Origin: an uncultured Streptococcus sp.
Lineage (GTDB): Bacteria > Bacillota > Bacilli > Lactobacillales > Streptococcaceae
Assembly (NCBI GenBank): GCA_916048145.1
Contig: CAJZGT010000007.1
Coordinates: 1-21,998, forward strand
Reading direction: 5' to 3'
Length of the DNA: 21,998 bases
A program made the translations under genes and the position numbers. Numbering within the stretch: the stretch's first letter is position 1; each line of letters begins with the position of its first letter. Positions 7,425 through 13,960 of the stretch are shown here, one piece after another. The notes under the pieces are model-generated. The model worked only from the letters and a program-made list of their open reading frames with translations, was not told where the DNA came from and did not search any database.

Positions 7425-7570
7425 TTCAATACCCCCTATATAGTATAGTATAGTTTGATAATAAAAATATTATACACCTTTTTAGAGGAAATATCAATAA
7501 ACAAAATGGAAAATTTGGAAGTTTCAGTCTGATTTATGAAAAGAAAATCAGTTTTTATTATTTTGAAAAT

Positions 7571-7599
7571 AAAAAGAGAAGATAAAATTTGTCTTCTCT
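7571..7599 (-). terminator. Minus-strand terminator-like hairpin
   Basis: AGAGAAGA and TCTTCTCT pair perfectly around a 9-base loop, followed on the minus strand by TTTTTATTTTC. The nearest upstream gene is tRNA-Lys, which already has a terminator, so this may belong to a lost gene. Confidence 0.6.
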
Positions 7600-7733
7600 A
7601 CATGAAAATATTGTATGGCATCAAAGCAAAAGTAACTGGCTTTACACTATTTGTAAAGATGTAATTTGATTCAAAAAGAAAAGATAGATTTAAAAGTGGG
7701 GCAAATGATGAGGCAAATCAGTTATAGATAAGC

Positions 7734-7760
7734 AAAAAAGCCTTGGTTATCAAGGCTTTT
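7734..7760 (-). terminator. Terminator of the second tRNA-Lys
   Basis: On the minus strand, AAGCCTTG and CAAGGCTT form an 8-bp stem with a 5-base loop, followed by TTTTTT. It begins about 16 bases beyond the tRNA 3' end. Confidence 0.85.
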
Positions 7761-7775
7761 CCTGTTGTATTTAGA

Positions 7776-7848
7776 TGCCCCCTACAGGGATCGAACCTGT
7801 GACCCACGGATTAAGAGTCCGCTGCTCTGCCAGCTGAGCTAAGGAGGC
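7776..7848 (-). tRNA. tRNA-Lys (CTT)
   Basis: The 73-base gene has a fully paired cloverleaf: acceptor GCCTCCT/AGGGGGC, D-arm GCTC/GAGC, anticodon stem GCGGA/TCCGT, loop CTCTTAA giving anticodon CTT, and T-arm ACAGG-TTCGATC-CCTGT. CCA is not encoded. Its 5' end lies four bases from the T-run that ends the 6S RNA, so it has no room for a separate promoter and is probably cut from read-through transcripts. Its 3' end is the source of relics A and B, which makes it the likely integration target for past mobile elements. Confidence 0.95.
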
Positions 7849-7852
7849 AAAG

Positions 7853-8050
7853 AAAAAAGCTGTATTGGTGCCGAAACTTCACGGTTTGTATTGAACCCGC
7901 GCAATTAAGCAGGTGGGCAACTCGCTCTAACTGAAGCTGTTTCCGTGTGAGACGGCCTACATGCTGTTAGAAGACTTTTGTTTCCCTAATAATACAAAAA
8001 ATAGTCGGTCAACACTTAAGTGTGAAGTCGTACACCACAGCGTTTCTATG
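7853..8050 (-). ncRNA. ssrS: 6S RNA (probable)
   Basis: The transcript of about 198 bases has the layout of 6S RNA, which binds the RNA polymerase holoenzyme in stationary phase. Its ends close in a long broken stem: GCTGT with ACAGC, GGTG with CACC, and ACTTCAC (8022-8028) with GTGAAGT (7876-7882). A large internal region lies between these arms. The 3' stem is followed by six T (7853-7858), giving a terminator. A promoter fits upstream. No coding frame runs through it. Its position beside rarA and tRNA-Lys agrees with my memory of the pneumococcal locus, but the family assignment needs a covariance search. Confidence 0.8.
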
Positions 8051-8055
8051 TTTAT

Positions 8056-8083
8056 ATGATACCACTTTTTCAAAAAAAATCAA
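8056..8083 (-). promoter_or_regulatory. Promoter of the 6S RNA
   Basis: On the minus strand: TTGATT (8078-8083), 16 bases, then TATCAT (8056-8061) with a TG extension. Transcription would start near 8050. The promoter lies in the gap just after the rarA stop. Confidence 0.65.
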
Positions 8084-8112
8084 GAGGAAAGTGCAATTTT
8101 TTGAAAAGGATT

Positions 8113-9384
8113 TCAGATTTTTCGCAAACGGTCGATAGCTTCCTTTCTTTGAGCCAAAGCCCGTTCATATTTACCAGTATCTTCTGCTTGGAAATAGTGA
8201 TGATTACGAATTTTTTCTGGTAGATAGTCTTGCTTGACCCAATTTCCAGGATAGTTGTGTGGATAGAGATAGTCTTGGGCATTCCCCAGTTCCTTGCTTC
8301 CACTGTAGTGTCCATCACGCAGGTGTCGCGGAATAGGCAAGTGCCCTGATGTTTTGAGGTCGGCAAGTGCCTTATCCATAGCTACATAGGCTGAGTTGGA
8401 TTTTGGAGAAAGGGCCAAATCAATCACGACATTGGCAATGAGAATGCGGGCTTCTGGGAACCCAATCTTCTGGGCAGCATCCAGAGCAGTCACGGTATGA
8501 ATCTGGGCTTCAGGGTTGGCCAAACCGATATCTTCATAGGCGATAACGGTCAAGCGACGAGCGAGACTTGGCAGATCCCCAGCCTCAATCAAGCGGGCAG
8601 CATAGTGAAGACTGGCATCAACATCTGAGCCACGGATAGACTTTTGCAGGGCAGATAGAACATCATAGTGACCGTCTCCATCCTTGTCCATAGTGATGTA
8701 GCTTCTCTGAAGACTATTTTCCATGATGTCTAGAGTGATATGGCGAATGCCCTTATCATTCTCAGGGGTAGAAAGAACAGCCAAATCCAGTGAGTTAAAG
8801 GCAGAGCGCAGGTCTCCGTTTGTAGAGGTTGCGATGAAGTCCAGCGCATCCTCATCTAGTTCTACTGGAAAATCAAAACCACGCTCAGGGTTACTTAGAG
8901 CTATCTGTAGAGCCTCTTTGACTTCTTGGTTAGACAGAGGTTCCAACTCAAAAATTTGAACGCGACTGCGAATGGCAGGAGTGACAGAGAAGAAAGGATT
9001 TTCAGTTGTAGCGCCAATCATGATGACCAGTCCACTTTCCAAGAGAGGCAAGAGGAAGTCTTGCTTGGTTTTATCTAGTCTATGAATCTCGTCAAGGAGT
9101 AGTACAAGTCCACCTGAAAATTTAGCCTCTTCCGCAATTTCTTGCAGTCGCTTTTTACTATCAACTGTCGCATTGAAAGTTCGAAAGGCATACTTAGTCG
9201 TCCCTGCGATAGCAGAGGCAATACTGGTCTTGCCGATTCCCGGAGGGCCATAGAGAATCATGGAGGACAGGCGGTTGGCTTCCACCATGCGGCGGATGAT
9301 TTTTCCTTGTCCGACCAGATGTTCCTGACCGATGACCTGGTCGATGGTTTTAGGGCGCATGCGAAGCGCGAGATTGTCTGGCAT
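8113..9384 (-). CDS. rarA: Replication-associated recombination ATPase RarA (MgsA)
   Basis: The 423-residue product is a complete AAA+ clamp-loader-like ATPase of the RarA/MgsA/WRNIP1 family, which acts at stalled replication forks. It opens with the family phrase LALRMRPKTIDQVIGQEHLVG. Walker A is GPPGIGKT (46-53), Walker B is VLLLDEIHR (94-102), sensor 1 is GATTEN (124-129) and the arginine finger region is AIRSRV (137-142). The C-terminal part carries the tetramerisation and SSB-interaction domains, with LPIPRHLRDGHYSGSKELG near the end. The start ATG follows AAAGGA. It has its own promoter and is followed by the 6S RNA gene on the same strand, with no clear terminator between them. Confidence 0.95.
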   Translation of the reverse strand: MPDNLALRMRPKTIDQVIGQEHLVGQGKIIRRMVEANRLSSMILYGPPGIGKTSIASAIAGTTKYAFRTFNATVDSKKRLQEIAEEAKFSGGLVLLLDEIHRLDKTKQDFLLPLLESGLVIMIGATTENPFFSVTPAIRSRVQIFELEPLSNQEVKEALQIALSNPERGFDFPVELDEDALDFIATSTNGDLRSAFNSLDLAVLSTPENDKGIRHITLDIMENSLQRSYITMDKDGDGHYDVLSALQKSIRGSDVDASLHYAARLIEAGDLPSLARRLTVIAYEDIGLANPEAQIHTVTALDAAQKIGFPEARILIANVVIDLALSPKSNSAYVAMDKALADLKTSGHLPIPRHLRDGHYSGSKELGNAQDYLYPHNYPGNWVKQDYLPEKIRNHHYFQAEDTGKYERALAQRKEAIDRLRKI

Positions 9385-9445
9385 AGCGGTCCTTTCTAAC
9401 GTGGATTTGAGTAGAATGACTCATCTAATATATCTTACTATGTCC

Positions 9446-9474
9446 ATTCTAGCCTATTAGTTGTGATATTTCAA
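9446..9474 (-). promoter_or_regulatory. Promoter of rarA
   Basis: On the minus strand: TTGAAA (9469-9474), a 17-base spacer, then TAGAAT (9446-9451). It leaves a leader of about 55 bases before the rarA start. Confidence 0.7.
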
Positions 9475-9545
9475 TGGTTTTGTAATAATCAGGGGGCGAG
9501 ATAGAAGCTTTTTGACTATTTAATTGGATGAGGAGAGGTATCAGC

Positions 9546-9617
9546 ATGAGAGAATGGATTTTCCTTAAAGCTCAAAATAGGATAGTTGAGTCTAAAGAAG
9601 TGGAAGTGCTGACTTGA
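9546..9617 (+). CDS. Possible 23-residue small protein
   Basis: ATG 9546 follows AGGAGAGG at eight bases and opens a 23-codon frame, MREWIFLKAQNRIVESKEVE then VLT, ending at TGA. The ribosome binding site is good for so short a frame. The peptide is not recognised. It could be a real small protein, the start of a decayed gene or chance. The promoter of the next unit begins just after its stop. Confidence 0.3.
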   Translation: MREWIFLKAQNRIVESKEVEVLT

Positions 9618-9626
9618 GAAATAATA

Positions 9627-9655
9627 TTGCTAAATGTCATTGTATGAACTATAAT
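9627..9655 (+). promoter_or_regulatory. Promoter of the small two-gene unit
   Basis: TTGCTA (9627-9632), a 17-base spacer, then a perfect TATAAT (9650-9655), about 30 bases before the first gene. Confidence 0.7.
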
Positions 9656-9684
9656 GAAAAGAGAGGTGATAAGCAAAGGAAATG

Positions 9685-9897
9685 ATGGAACTACCAAGTC
9701 AGGAAATTTTGATTTTTACAAAACAAATTCGTCATTGGATTCTTAGTGATCAAGTTATTTCAGGGAAAAGAAAACTTTTCTTCCGGGAAGATACTCCAAA
9801 AGAGATTTTAGATTTGTACGAAAACATTAAATCTAAACTTGATTTTGCTTACCAAGAAGTTCATTCTAATAATGGGTTGAAAAAATATGAAAAATAG
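9685..9897 (+). CDS. Small hypothetical protein, first gene of a two-gene unit
   Basis: The product is 70 residues from ATG 9685 (71 from ATG 9682). The second ATG is preferred because AAAGGA lies at a usable distance from it. The protein is charged and soluble, probably mostly helical (IFTKQIRHWILSDQV; KEILDLYENIKSKLDFAYQE). I do not recognise a family. It overlaps the next gene by 11 bases, which points to translational coupling, and the pair has its own promoter and terminator next to hicAB. A toxin-antitoxin or immunity role is conceivable from size and layout but is not shown by sequence. Confidence 0.65.
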   Translation: MELPSQEILIFTKQIRHWILSDQVISGKRKLFFREDTPKEILDLYENIKSKLDFAYQEVHSNNGLKKYEK

Positions 9898-10120
9898 AAT
9901 AATTGATGTTTTTAAAGTAGTAAATCGCCTCCTTGTAATAACTGTTGAAAATCCTGATTTCGAAGCCTTGAGAGTTAATCAGTTTGTAAAAATTGGAGAT
10001 AAAAAGTATAGAGTACGCAGTGTTCCTATGATTCATTCAACTCCGCCTCAATCTGTCTTAAATCGAGATACTTTTACAATTGACTATACAGATGATGAAT
10101 TGCTCGATAAAGAAAAATAG
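9887..10120 (+). CDS. Small hypothetical protein, second gene of a two-gene unit
   Basis: The 77-residue product appears to be mainly beta strand (RLLVITVENPDFEAL; QFVKIGDKKYRVRSVPMI) and ends in an acidic tail (DYTDDELLDKEK). The pattern of a hydrophobic strand, VKIGDKKYRV and a further strand loosely recalls small beta-barrel domains, but I cannot assign a family. The start ATG lies inside the end of the preceding gene, and translation is probably coupled to it. A terminator follows 18 bases after the stop. Its role is unknown. Confidence 0.65.
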   Translation: MKNRIIDVFKVVNRLLVITVENPDFEALRVNQFVKIGDKKYRVRSVPMIHSTPPQSVLNRDTFTIDYTDDELLDKEK

Positions 10121-10138
10121 GTATGAATAAATTGGCTT

Positions 10139-10165
10139 CCCTTAGAACCACATCTAGGGGCTTTT
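10139..10165 (+). terminator. Terminator of the small two-gene unit
   Basis: CCCTTAGA and TCTAGGGG form an 8-bp stem with one G-U pair and a 6-base loop, followed by CTTTT. Confidence 0.75.
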
Positions 10166-10194
10166 ATGTATAAGAGAATAATAAGTATCACACC

Positions 10195-10223
10195 TTTACA
10201 ATACGTGTAGCACGTGTTATAAT
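10195..10223 (+). promoter_or_regulatory. hicAB promoter with repeat operator
   Basis: TTTACA (10195-10200), a 17-base spacer and TATAAT (10218-10223). The spacer holds two direct ACGTGT repeats (10203-10208, 10212-10217), which also form an inverted ACGTG-TAG-CACGT. HicB antitoxins repress their own operons, so this is the likely HicB site. That part is inferred. Confidence 0.75.
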
Positions 10224-10248
10224 GGTGTTGTCAGGAGGTAAAAGCGCT

Positions 10249-10428
10249 ATGCCTATGACACAAAAAGAGATGGTTAAACTCCTTACGGCTCATGGTTGGA
10301 TAAAGACCAAAGGCGGTAAAGGCTCCCATATTAAAATGGAGAAGCAAGGGGAAAGACCTATCATAATCCCTCATGGTGAGCTGAATAAGTACACTGAAAG
10401 AGGGATAAGAAAGCAAGCTGGGTTGTAA
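10249..10428 (+). CDS. hicA: HicA toxin, mRNA interferase
   Basis: The product is 59 residues, with the dsRBD-like fold signature of HicA: MTQKEMVKLLTAHGW, then KGGKGSHIKM with the catalytic His27, and a C-terminal strand and helix (RPIIIPHGELNKYTERGIRKQAGL). HicA cleaves mRNA and is held inactive by HicB. ATG 10249 is chosen because AGGAGG (10233-10238) is placed for it. A longer frame from ATG 10222 would start inside the -10 hexamer of the promoter and cannot be translated from it. HicB follows 36 bases later in the same operon. Confidence 0.93.
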   Translation: MPMTQKEMVKLLTAHGWIKTKGGKGSHIKMEKQGERPIIIPHGELNKYTERGIRKQAGL

Positions 10429-10464
10429 AATTCAGCCCCTGCTTTTTGATATGGAGGTAGTGAG

Positions 10465-10917
10465 ATGTTAGTTACGTATCCAGCTTTATTTTATTATGAC
10501 GATACAGACGGAGCAGAAGCGAATTATTTTGTCCATTTCCCGGATTTTGAATACTCAGCTACACAAGGAGAGGGGATTTCTGAGGCTCTGGCTATGGGTT
10601 CGGAGTGGTTAGGCATAACTGTTGCAGATTTGATAGAGAATGATGAAGATTTGCCCCAGCCATCAGATATCAATAGCTTGTCTTTAATTGATAATGATCC
10701 TTTTAAAGATGATGAAGATTTCGTGTCAACCTATGACCTTGATAAATCTTTTATTTCTATGGTATCTGTTGATGTATCAGAATACCTAGGAAGTCAGGAA
10801 CCAATTAAAAAGACCTTGACCATACCAAGATGGGCAGATAAGTTGGGACGAGAAATGGGACTTAACTTTTCTCAGACTTTGACAGACGCTATTGCAGATA
10901 AGAAAATACAAGCATAA
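10465..10917 (+). CDS. hicB: HicB antitoxin
   Basis: The 150-residue product has the partial RNase H fold of HicB at the N-terminus (YPALFYYDDTDGAEANYFVH, then PDFEYSATQGEGISEALAMG) and a C-terminal DNA-binding segment (KKTLTIPRWADKLGREMGLN) of ribbon-helix-helix type. The N-terminal half covers the HicA active site and the C-terminal half binds the operator. The start follows GGAGG at seven bases. Toxin before antitoxin is the usual order for hicAB. The pair looks complete and functional. Confidence 0.93.
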   Translation: MLVTYPALFYYDDTDGAEANYFVHFPDFEYSATQGEGISEALAMGSEWLGITVADLIENDEDLPQPSDINSLSLIDNDPFKDDEDFVSTYDLDKSFISMVSVDVSEYLGSQEPIKKTLTIPRWADKLGREMGLNFSQTLTDAIADKKIQA

Positions 10918-10948
10918 GATTAAGTGTGACATCGTGGGAGTGGTCAAT

Positions 10949-10972
10949 AAAAAAAGCACATCTAATTGTGCT
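10949..10972 (-). terminator. Minus-strand terminator-like hairpin after hicB
   Basis: AGCACA and TGTGCT pair around a 6-base loop, followed on the minus strand by TTTTTTT. No minus-strand gene is seen upstream of it. It could also slow plus-strand transcripts from hicAB. Confidence 0.45.
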
Positions 10973-11004
10973 AGTTACTTGTCTATTGATCCTATAGATT
11001 TGCT

Positions 11005-11024
11005 AGCCCTTTCGAGGGCTTTTT
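11005..11024 (+). terminator. Terminator of hicAB
   Basis: AGCCCT-TTCG-AGGGCT with a stable TTCG loop, followed by TTTT. It lies 88 bases after the hicB stop. Confidence 0.75.
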
Positions 11025-11102
11025 GTGTTGAGTTTTTGGAAAAAATAAGGAAATCAACCATTTAAGAAAATCACTGATACCAAGGGTTTAAATGAGGTAA
11101 TA

Positions 11103-11111
11103 TGGTATAAT
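11103..11111 (+). promoter_or_regulatory. Extended -10 promoter of the DUF3013-Nudix unit
   Basis: TGGTATAAT is a perfect -10 with TG extension. No convincing -35 is seen 17 bases upstream. It leaves a leader of about 90 bases before the DUF3013 gene. Confidence 0.6.
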
Positions 11112-11208
11112 TAGGACATAAAATAATTTTGTGGTAAGATGGTAGTATCTATTTTAGCATATTTCCGAGCAATCGGGGCGATTAAGAGTCGCATAGAAAG
11201 AGGACAAA

Positions 11209-11679
11209 ATGGCAACATACGGATTTTTAGATGTTTTAGAGGAAGAGTTGGACAAGAACTTTCCCTTTGACTTTGAGATTAGTTGGGACAAGCGTAACCA
11301 CGCGGTTGAAGTGAGTTTTCTATTGGAAGTGCAAAATGCTGCAGGTGTGGAGATGGTGGATGAAGATGGAGAGGTTTCATCAGATGACATTCTCTTTGAA
11401 GAAGCAGTGCTTTTTTACAATCCTGCCAAGTCAACAGTCAATGAAGAAGATTATCTGACTGTCATCCCTTACCTGCCTAAAAAAGGATTTTCTCGTGAGT
11501 TTTTATCTTATTTTGCCCTTTTCCTTAAAGATACTGCCGAGGTTGGACTGGATGCTCTCATGGACTTTTTGGAAGACCCAAAAGCAGAAGAATTTGTCAT
11601 GGAGTGGAACCAAGAAGTCTTTGAAGAAGGAAAAGTTGGCTTGGAAGAAGGAGAGTTTTATCCTTATCCGAGATATTAG
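11209..11679 (+). CDS. DUF3013 family protein
   Basis: The 156-residue product is acidic and soluble. It matches the DUF3013 family of lactobacilli and streptococci, with the phrases YGFLDVLEEELDKNFPFDFE at the start and FSREFLSYFALFLKDTAEVG later. The function is unknown. The start ATG follows AGAGGAC at six bases. The Nudix gene begins nine bases after its stop with an AGGAG overlapping the stop region, so the two are co-transcribed and probably translationally linked. Confidence 0.88.
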   Translation: MATYGFLDVLEEELDKNFPFDFEISWDKRNHAVEVSFLLEVQNAAGVEMVDEDGEVSSDDILFEEAVLFYNPAKSTVNEEDYLTVIPYLPKKGFSREFLSYFALFLKDTAEVGLDALMDFLEDPKAEEFVMEWNQEVFEEGKVGLEEGEFYPYPRY

Positions 11680-11688
11680 GAGTTTGAC

Positions 11689-12117
11689 ATGGAAATAGAG
11701 ATTTCTGATTTCACAGGCTGTAAGATTGCTTTGTTTTGTGGGGATAGGCTTCTGACCATCTTACGCGATGATAAGGCAAGCATTCCCTGGCCCAATATGT
11801 GGGAACTTCCAGGCGGTGGACGCGAGGGGGACGAAAGCCCATTTGAATGTGCGGCGCGTGAAGTTTATGAAGAACTGGGAATTCATCTGACTGAGGATTG
11901 TCTGCTTTGGAGTAAGGTTTATCCAAGTATGCTTTTTGCAGATAAACAATCTGTATTTCTAGTTGGCAAGTTGGCTCAGGACCAATTTGACAATATCACC
12001 TTTGGAGACGAAGGGCAGGGCTATCAGCTCATGAATGTTGAGGAATTTCTTAGTTCCAGTCAAGTTGTACCTCAGTTGCAAGAGAGATTAAAAGATTATT
12101 TAAAAGTAAGTGATTAG
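11689..12117 (+). CDS. Nudix hydrolase
   Basis: The 142-residue product has a full Nudix box, G-x5-E-x7-REVYEELGI, at about residues 42-64 (GGREGDE, SPFECAA, REVYEELGI). A conserved WELPGG precedes it. The arginine and glutamates that bind Mg2+ and activate water are all present. Nudix enzymes cleave nucleoside diphosphates linked to another moiety. The substrate cannot be told from sequence. It is the second gene of a unit with DUF3013. Confidence 0.92.
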   Translation: MEIEISDFTGCKIALFCGDRLLTILRDDKASIPWPNMWELPGGGREGDESPFECAAREVYEELGIHLTEDCLLWSKVYPSMLFADKQSVFLVGKLAQDQFDNITFGDEGQGYQLMNVEEFLSSSQVVPQLQERLKDYLKVSD

Positions 12118-12227
12118 AAAGGATGGTTCGGTTAAATTTCTAAACTGAACCCGCCCTAAACACTGTGCCAAACAGATAAACTTCTCTTAGACACAAGCGT
12201 CTTCAGAGAGTTTCCTATTTTGGCTTT
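12118..12227 (+). promoter_or_regulatory. Leader region with two stem-loops before prmA
   Basis: The first hairpin (about 12124-12150) pairs GGTTCGGTT with AACTGAACC. The second (12178-12213) pairs AAACT/AGTTT, CTCT/AGAG and AGAC/GTCT around ACAAGC, with small bulges, and is followed by a T-rich stretch. They could end the Nudix transcript or form a regulatory leader of prmA. No promoter hexamers stand out. Confidence 0.4.
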
Positions 12228-12254
12228 GTGTTTTACGGGCTTGGTATCTTAATG

Positions 12255-13205
12255 ATGGAAACATGGCAAGAGTTAAAAGTTACAGTTAAGCGTGAGGGGG
12301 AGGAATTGGTTTCTAATCTCTTGATTGAGCTGGGAGCGCAAGGAGTCGCAATCGAAGACAGCATGGACTATGTGGGAAATGTTGACCGCTTTGGCGAGAT
12401 TTTCCCAGAGGTTGAGCAGCAAGAAGAAATCATAGTGACAGCCTATTACCCTGATACGGTTGATGTGGCAGTGGTTGAGGCAGATTTGCAGGCTCGCCTA
12501 GCAGAATTGACAGATTTTATGGATTTGGGTGAGGTCAAGATGGGGACGACTGCCTTGGCTGAGGAAGACTGGGCAGACAACTGGAAGAAATACTATGAGC
12601 CAGCTCGTATTACTCATGATTTGACCATCGTGCCGTCTTGGACAGAATATGAGGCAACTGCTGGAGAAAAGATTATCAAGCTGGACCCTGGTATGGCCTT
12701 TGGTACTGGGACGCATCCAACTACTAAGATGAGCCTTTTTGCCTTGGAACAGGTCCTTCGTGGTGGTGAAACGGTGCTAGATGTGGGGACTGGTTCAGGT
12801 GTCCTTTCTATTGCCAGCTCTCTTCTTGGTGCCAAGGAAATCTTCGCCTACGACCTGGATGATGTGGCGGTTCGAGTTGCTCAGGAAAATATTGAGCTCA
12901 ACCCTGGCATGGAAAATATCCATGTAGCGGCTGGAGATTTGCTTAAAGGCGTGGAGATTGAAGCAGATGTCATCGTTGCTAATATCTTGGCGGATATCCT
13001 CATTCATCTGACGGAGGATGCCTATCGCTTGGTCAAGGATGAAGGCTACCTCATCATGAGTGGGATTATCAAGGACAAGTGGGATATGGTGCGCGAGTCG
13101 GCTGAGTCAGCTGGATTTTTCCTTGAAACCCACATGATTCAAGGGGAATGGAATGCCTGTGTCTTTAAGAAAACCAAGGATATTTCAGGTGTGATTGGAG
13201 GCTAG
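12255..13205 (+). CDS. prmA: Ribosomal protein L11 methyltransferase PrmA
   Basis: PrmA methylates lysines and the N-terminus of ribosomal protein L11 with SAM. From ATG 12255 the product is 316 residues. The small N-terminal L11-binding domain comes first ([17 protein letters not shown]). The catalytic domain has [14 protein letters not shown] (residues 144-157), the SAM motif VLDVGTGSG (174-182) and NILADIL (243-249). No strong RBS is seen. ATG 12252 is directly in front, and a GTG at 12228 is less likely. The end runs into the rsmE start, whose GGAGG lies inside the last prmA codons. Confidence 0.95.
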   Translation: METWQELKVTVKREGEELVSNLLIELGAQGVAIEDSMDYVGNVDRFGEIFPEVEQQEEIIVTAYYPDTVDVAVVEADLQARLAELTDFMDLGEVKMGTTALAEEDWADNWKKYYEPARITHDLTIVPSWTEYEATAGEKIIKLDPGMAFGTGTHPTTKMSLFALEQVLRGGETVLDVGTGSGVLSIASSLLGAKEIFAYDLDDVAVRVAQENIELNPGMENIHVAAGDLLKGVEIEADVIVANILADILIHLTEDAYRLVKDEGYLIMSGIIKDKWDMVRESAESAGFFLETHMIQGEWNACVFKKTKDISGVIGG

Positions 13206-13206
13206 C

Positions 13207-13950
13207 ATGCAACAGTATTTTGTCAAAGGCAGTGCTATCTCTCCTGTCACCATCGAGGACAGGGAAACCAGCAAGCATATGTTTCAGGTTATGCGCCTGA
13301 AAGAAGATGATGAAGTGACCTTGGTCTTTGATGATGGAATTAAGCGCTTGGCGCGTGTGCTGGATGTGGAAGCCCGTCAGTTTGAGTTGGTCCAAGAATT
13401 GGCTGACAATGTGGAACTGCCAGTTCAAGTGACCATTGCATCTGGCTTTCCCAAGGGAGACAAGCTGGAGTTTATTACTCAAAAAGTAACCGAACTGGGT
13501 GCCAGTCAAATCTGGGCCTTTCCTGCCGATTGGTCAGTAGCCAAGTGGGATGGTAAGAAGTTGGGTAAAAAGGTCGAAAAACTAGAAAAAATTGCCCTTG
13601 GAGCAGCAGAACAAAGCAAGCGTAATGTTGTTCCAAGTATCAAGCTTTTCGAGAAAAAAGCAGATTTTCTGGCACAACTGGACCAATTTGACCGCATTGT
13701 TGTCGCTTACGAAGAATCAGCCAAAGAAGGAGAAGCCGCTGCGCTCTTACAAGCGGTCTCTGGTCTTGAAAAGGGTGCCAAACTGCTCTTTATCTTTGGA
13801 CCAGAAGGCGGTCTCTCACCTGCAGAAATCGAAAGTTTTGAAGCTAAGGGAGCAGTCTTGGCAGGACTTGGTCCTCGTATTTTGCGAGCAGAAACAGCAC
13901 CACTTTACGCTTTATCAGCCCTTAGTGTTTTATTAGAATTAGAGAAATAA
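13207..13950 (+). CDS. rsmE: 16S rRNA (uracil-1498-N3)-methyltransferase RsmE
   Basis: The 247-residue product is a SPOUT-class methyltransferase. It has an N-terminal PUA-like domain (QQYFVKGSAI, HMFQVMRLK) and the knotted SAM-binding domain with IFGPEGGLSPAEI (196-208) and LGPRILRAETAPLYALS (221-237). RsmE methylates U1498 (E. coli numbering) in helix 44 of 16S rRNA. ATG 13207 is chosen because GGAGG (13197-13201) is right for it. A TTG at 13195 would overlap prmA. The stop of prmA lies one base before this start, so the two are coupled. Confidence 0.95.
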   Translation: MQQYFVKGSAISPVTIEDRETSKHMFQVMRLKEDDEVTLVFDDGIKRLARVLDVEARQFELVQELADNVELPVQVTIASGFPKGDKLEFITQKVTELGASQIWAFPADWSVAKWDGKKLGKKVEKLEKIALGAAEQSKRNVVPSIKLFEKKADFLAQLDQFDRIVVAYEESAKEGEAAALLQAVSGLEKGAKLLFIFGPEGGLSPAEIESFEAKGAVLAGLGPRILRAETAPLYALSALSVLLELEK

Positions 13951-13960
13951 GAGGAAGAAA

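Larger units (their letters stand above)
7425..7775. other. Intergenic region between the HdeD-like gene and the second tRNA-Lys
   Basis: It contains TATAC-repeat promoter sequence next to the HdeD-like gene, a minus-strand hairpin (7571-7599), a copy of the GTGGGGCAAA motif also seen in relics A and B (7696-7705), and the tRNA-Lys terminator (7734-7760). No open frame of interest is seen. Confidence 0.55.

Noticed and set aside
8070..8366. Minus-strand open frame of 98 codons
   Set aside because: It overlaps the end of rarA in another frame and the 6S promoter; its composition is not protein-like.
10222..10248. N-terminal extension of HicA
   Set aside because: Its ATG is part of the -10 hexamer, and AGGAGG is placed for ATG 10249.
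11139..11270. 43-codon plus-strand frame overlapping the start of the DUF3013 gene
   Set aside because: It lacks a good ribosome binding site and covers the leader and start of a well supported gene in another frame.
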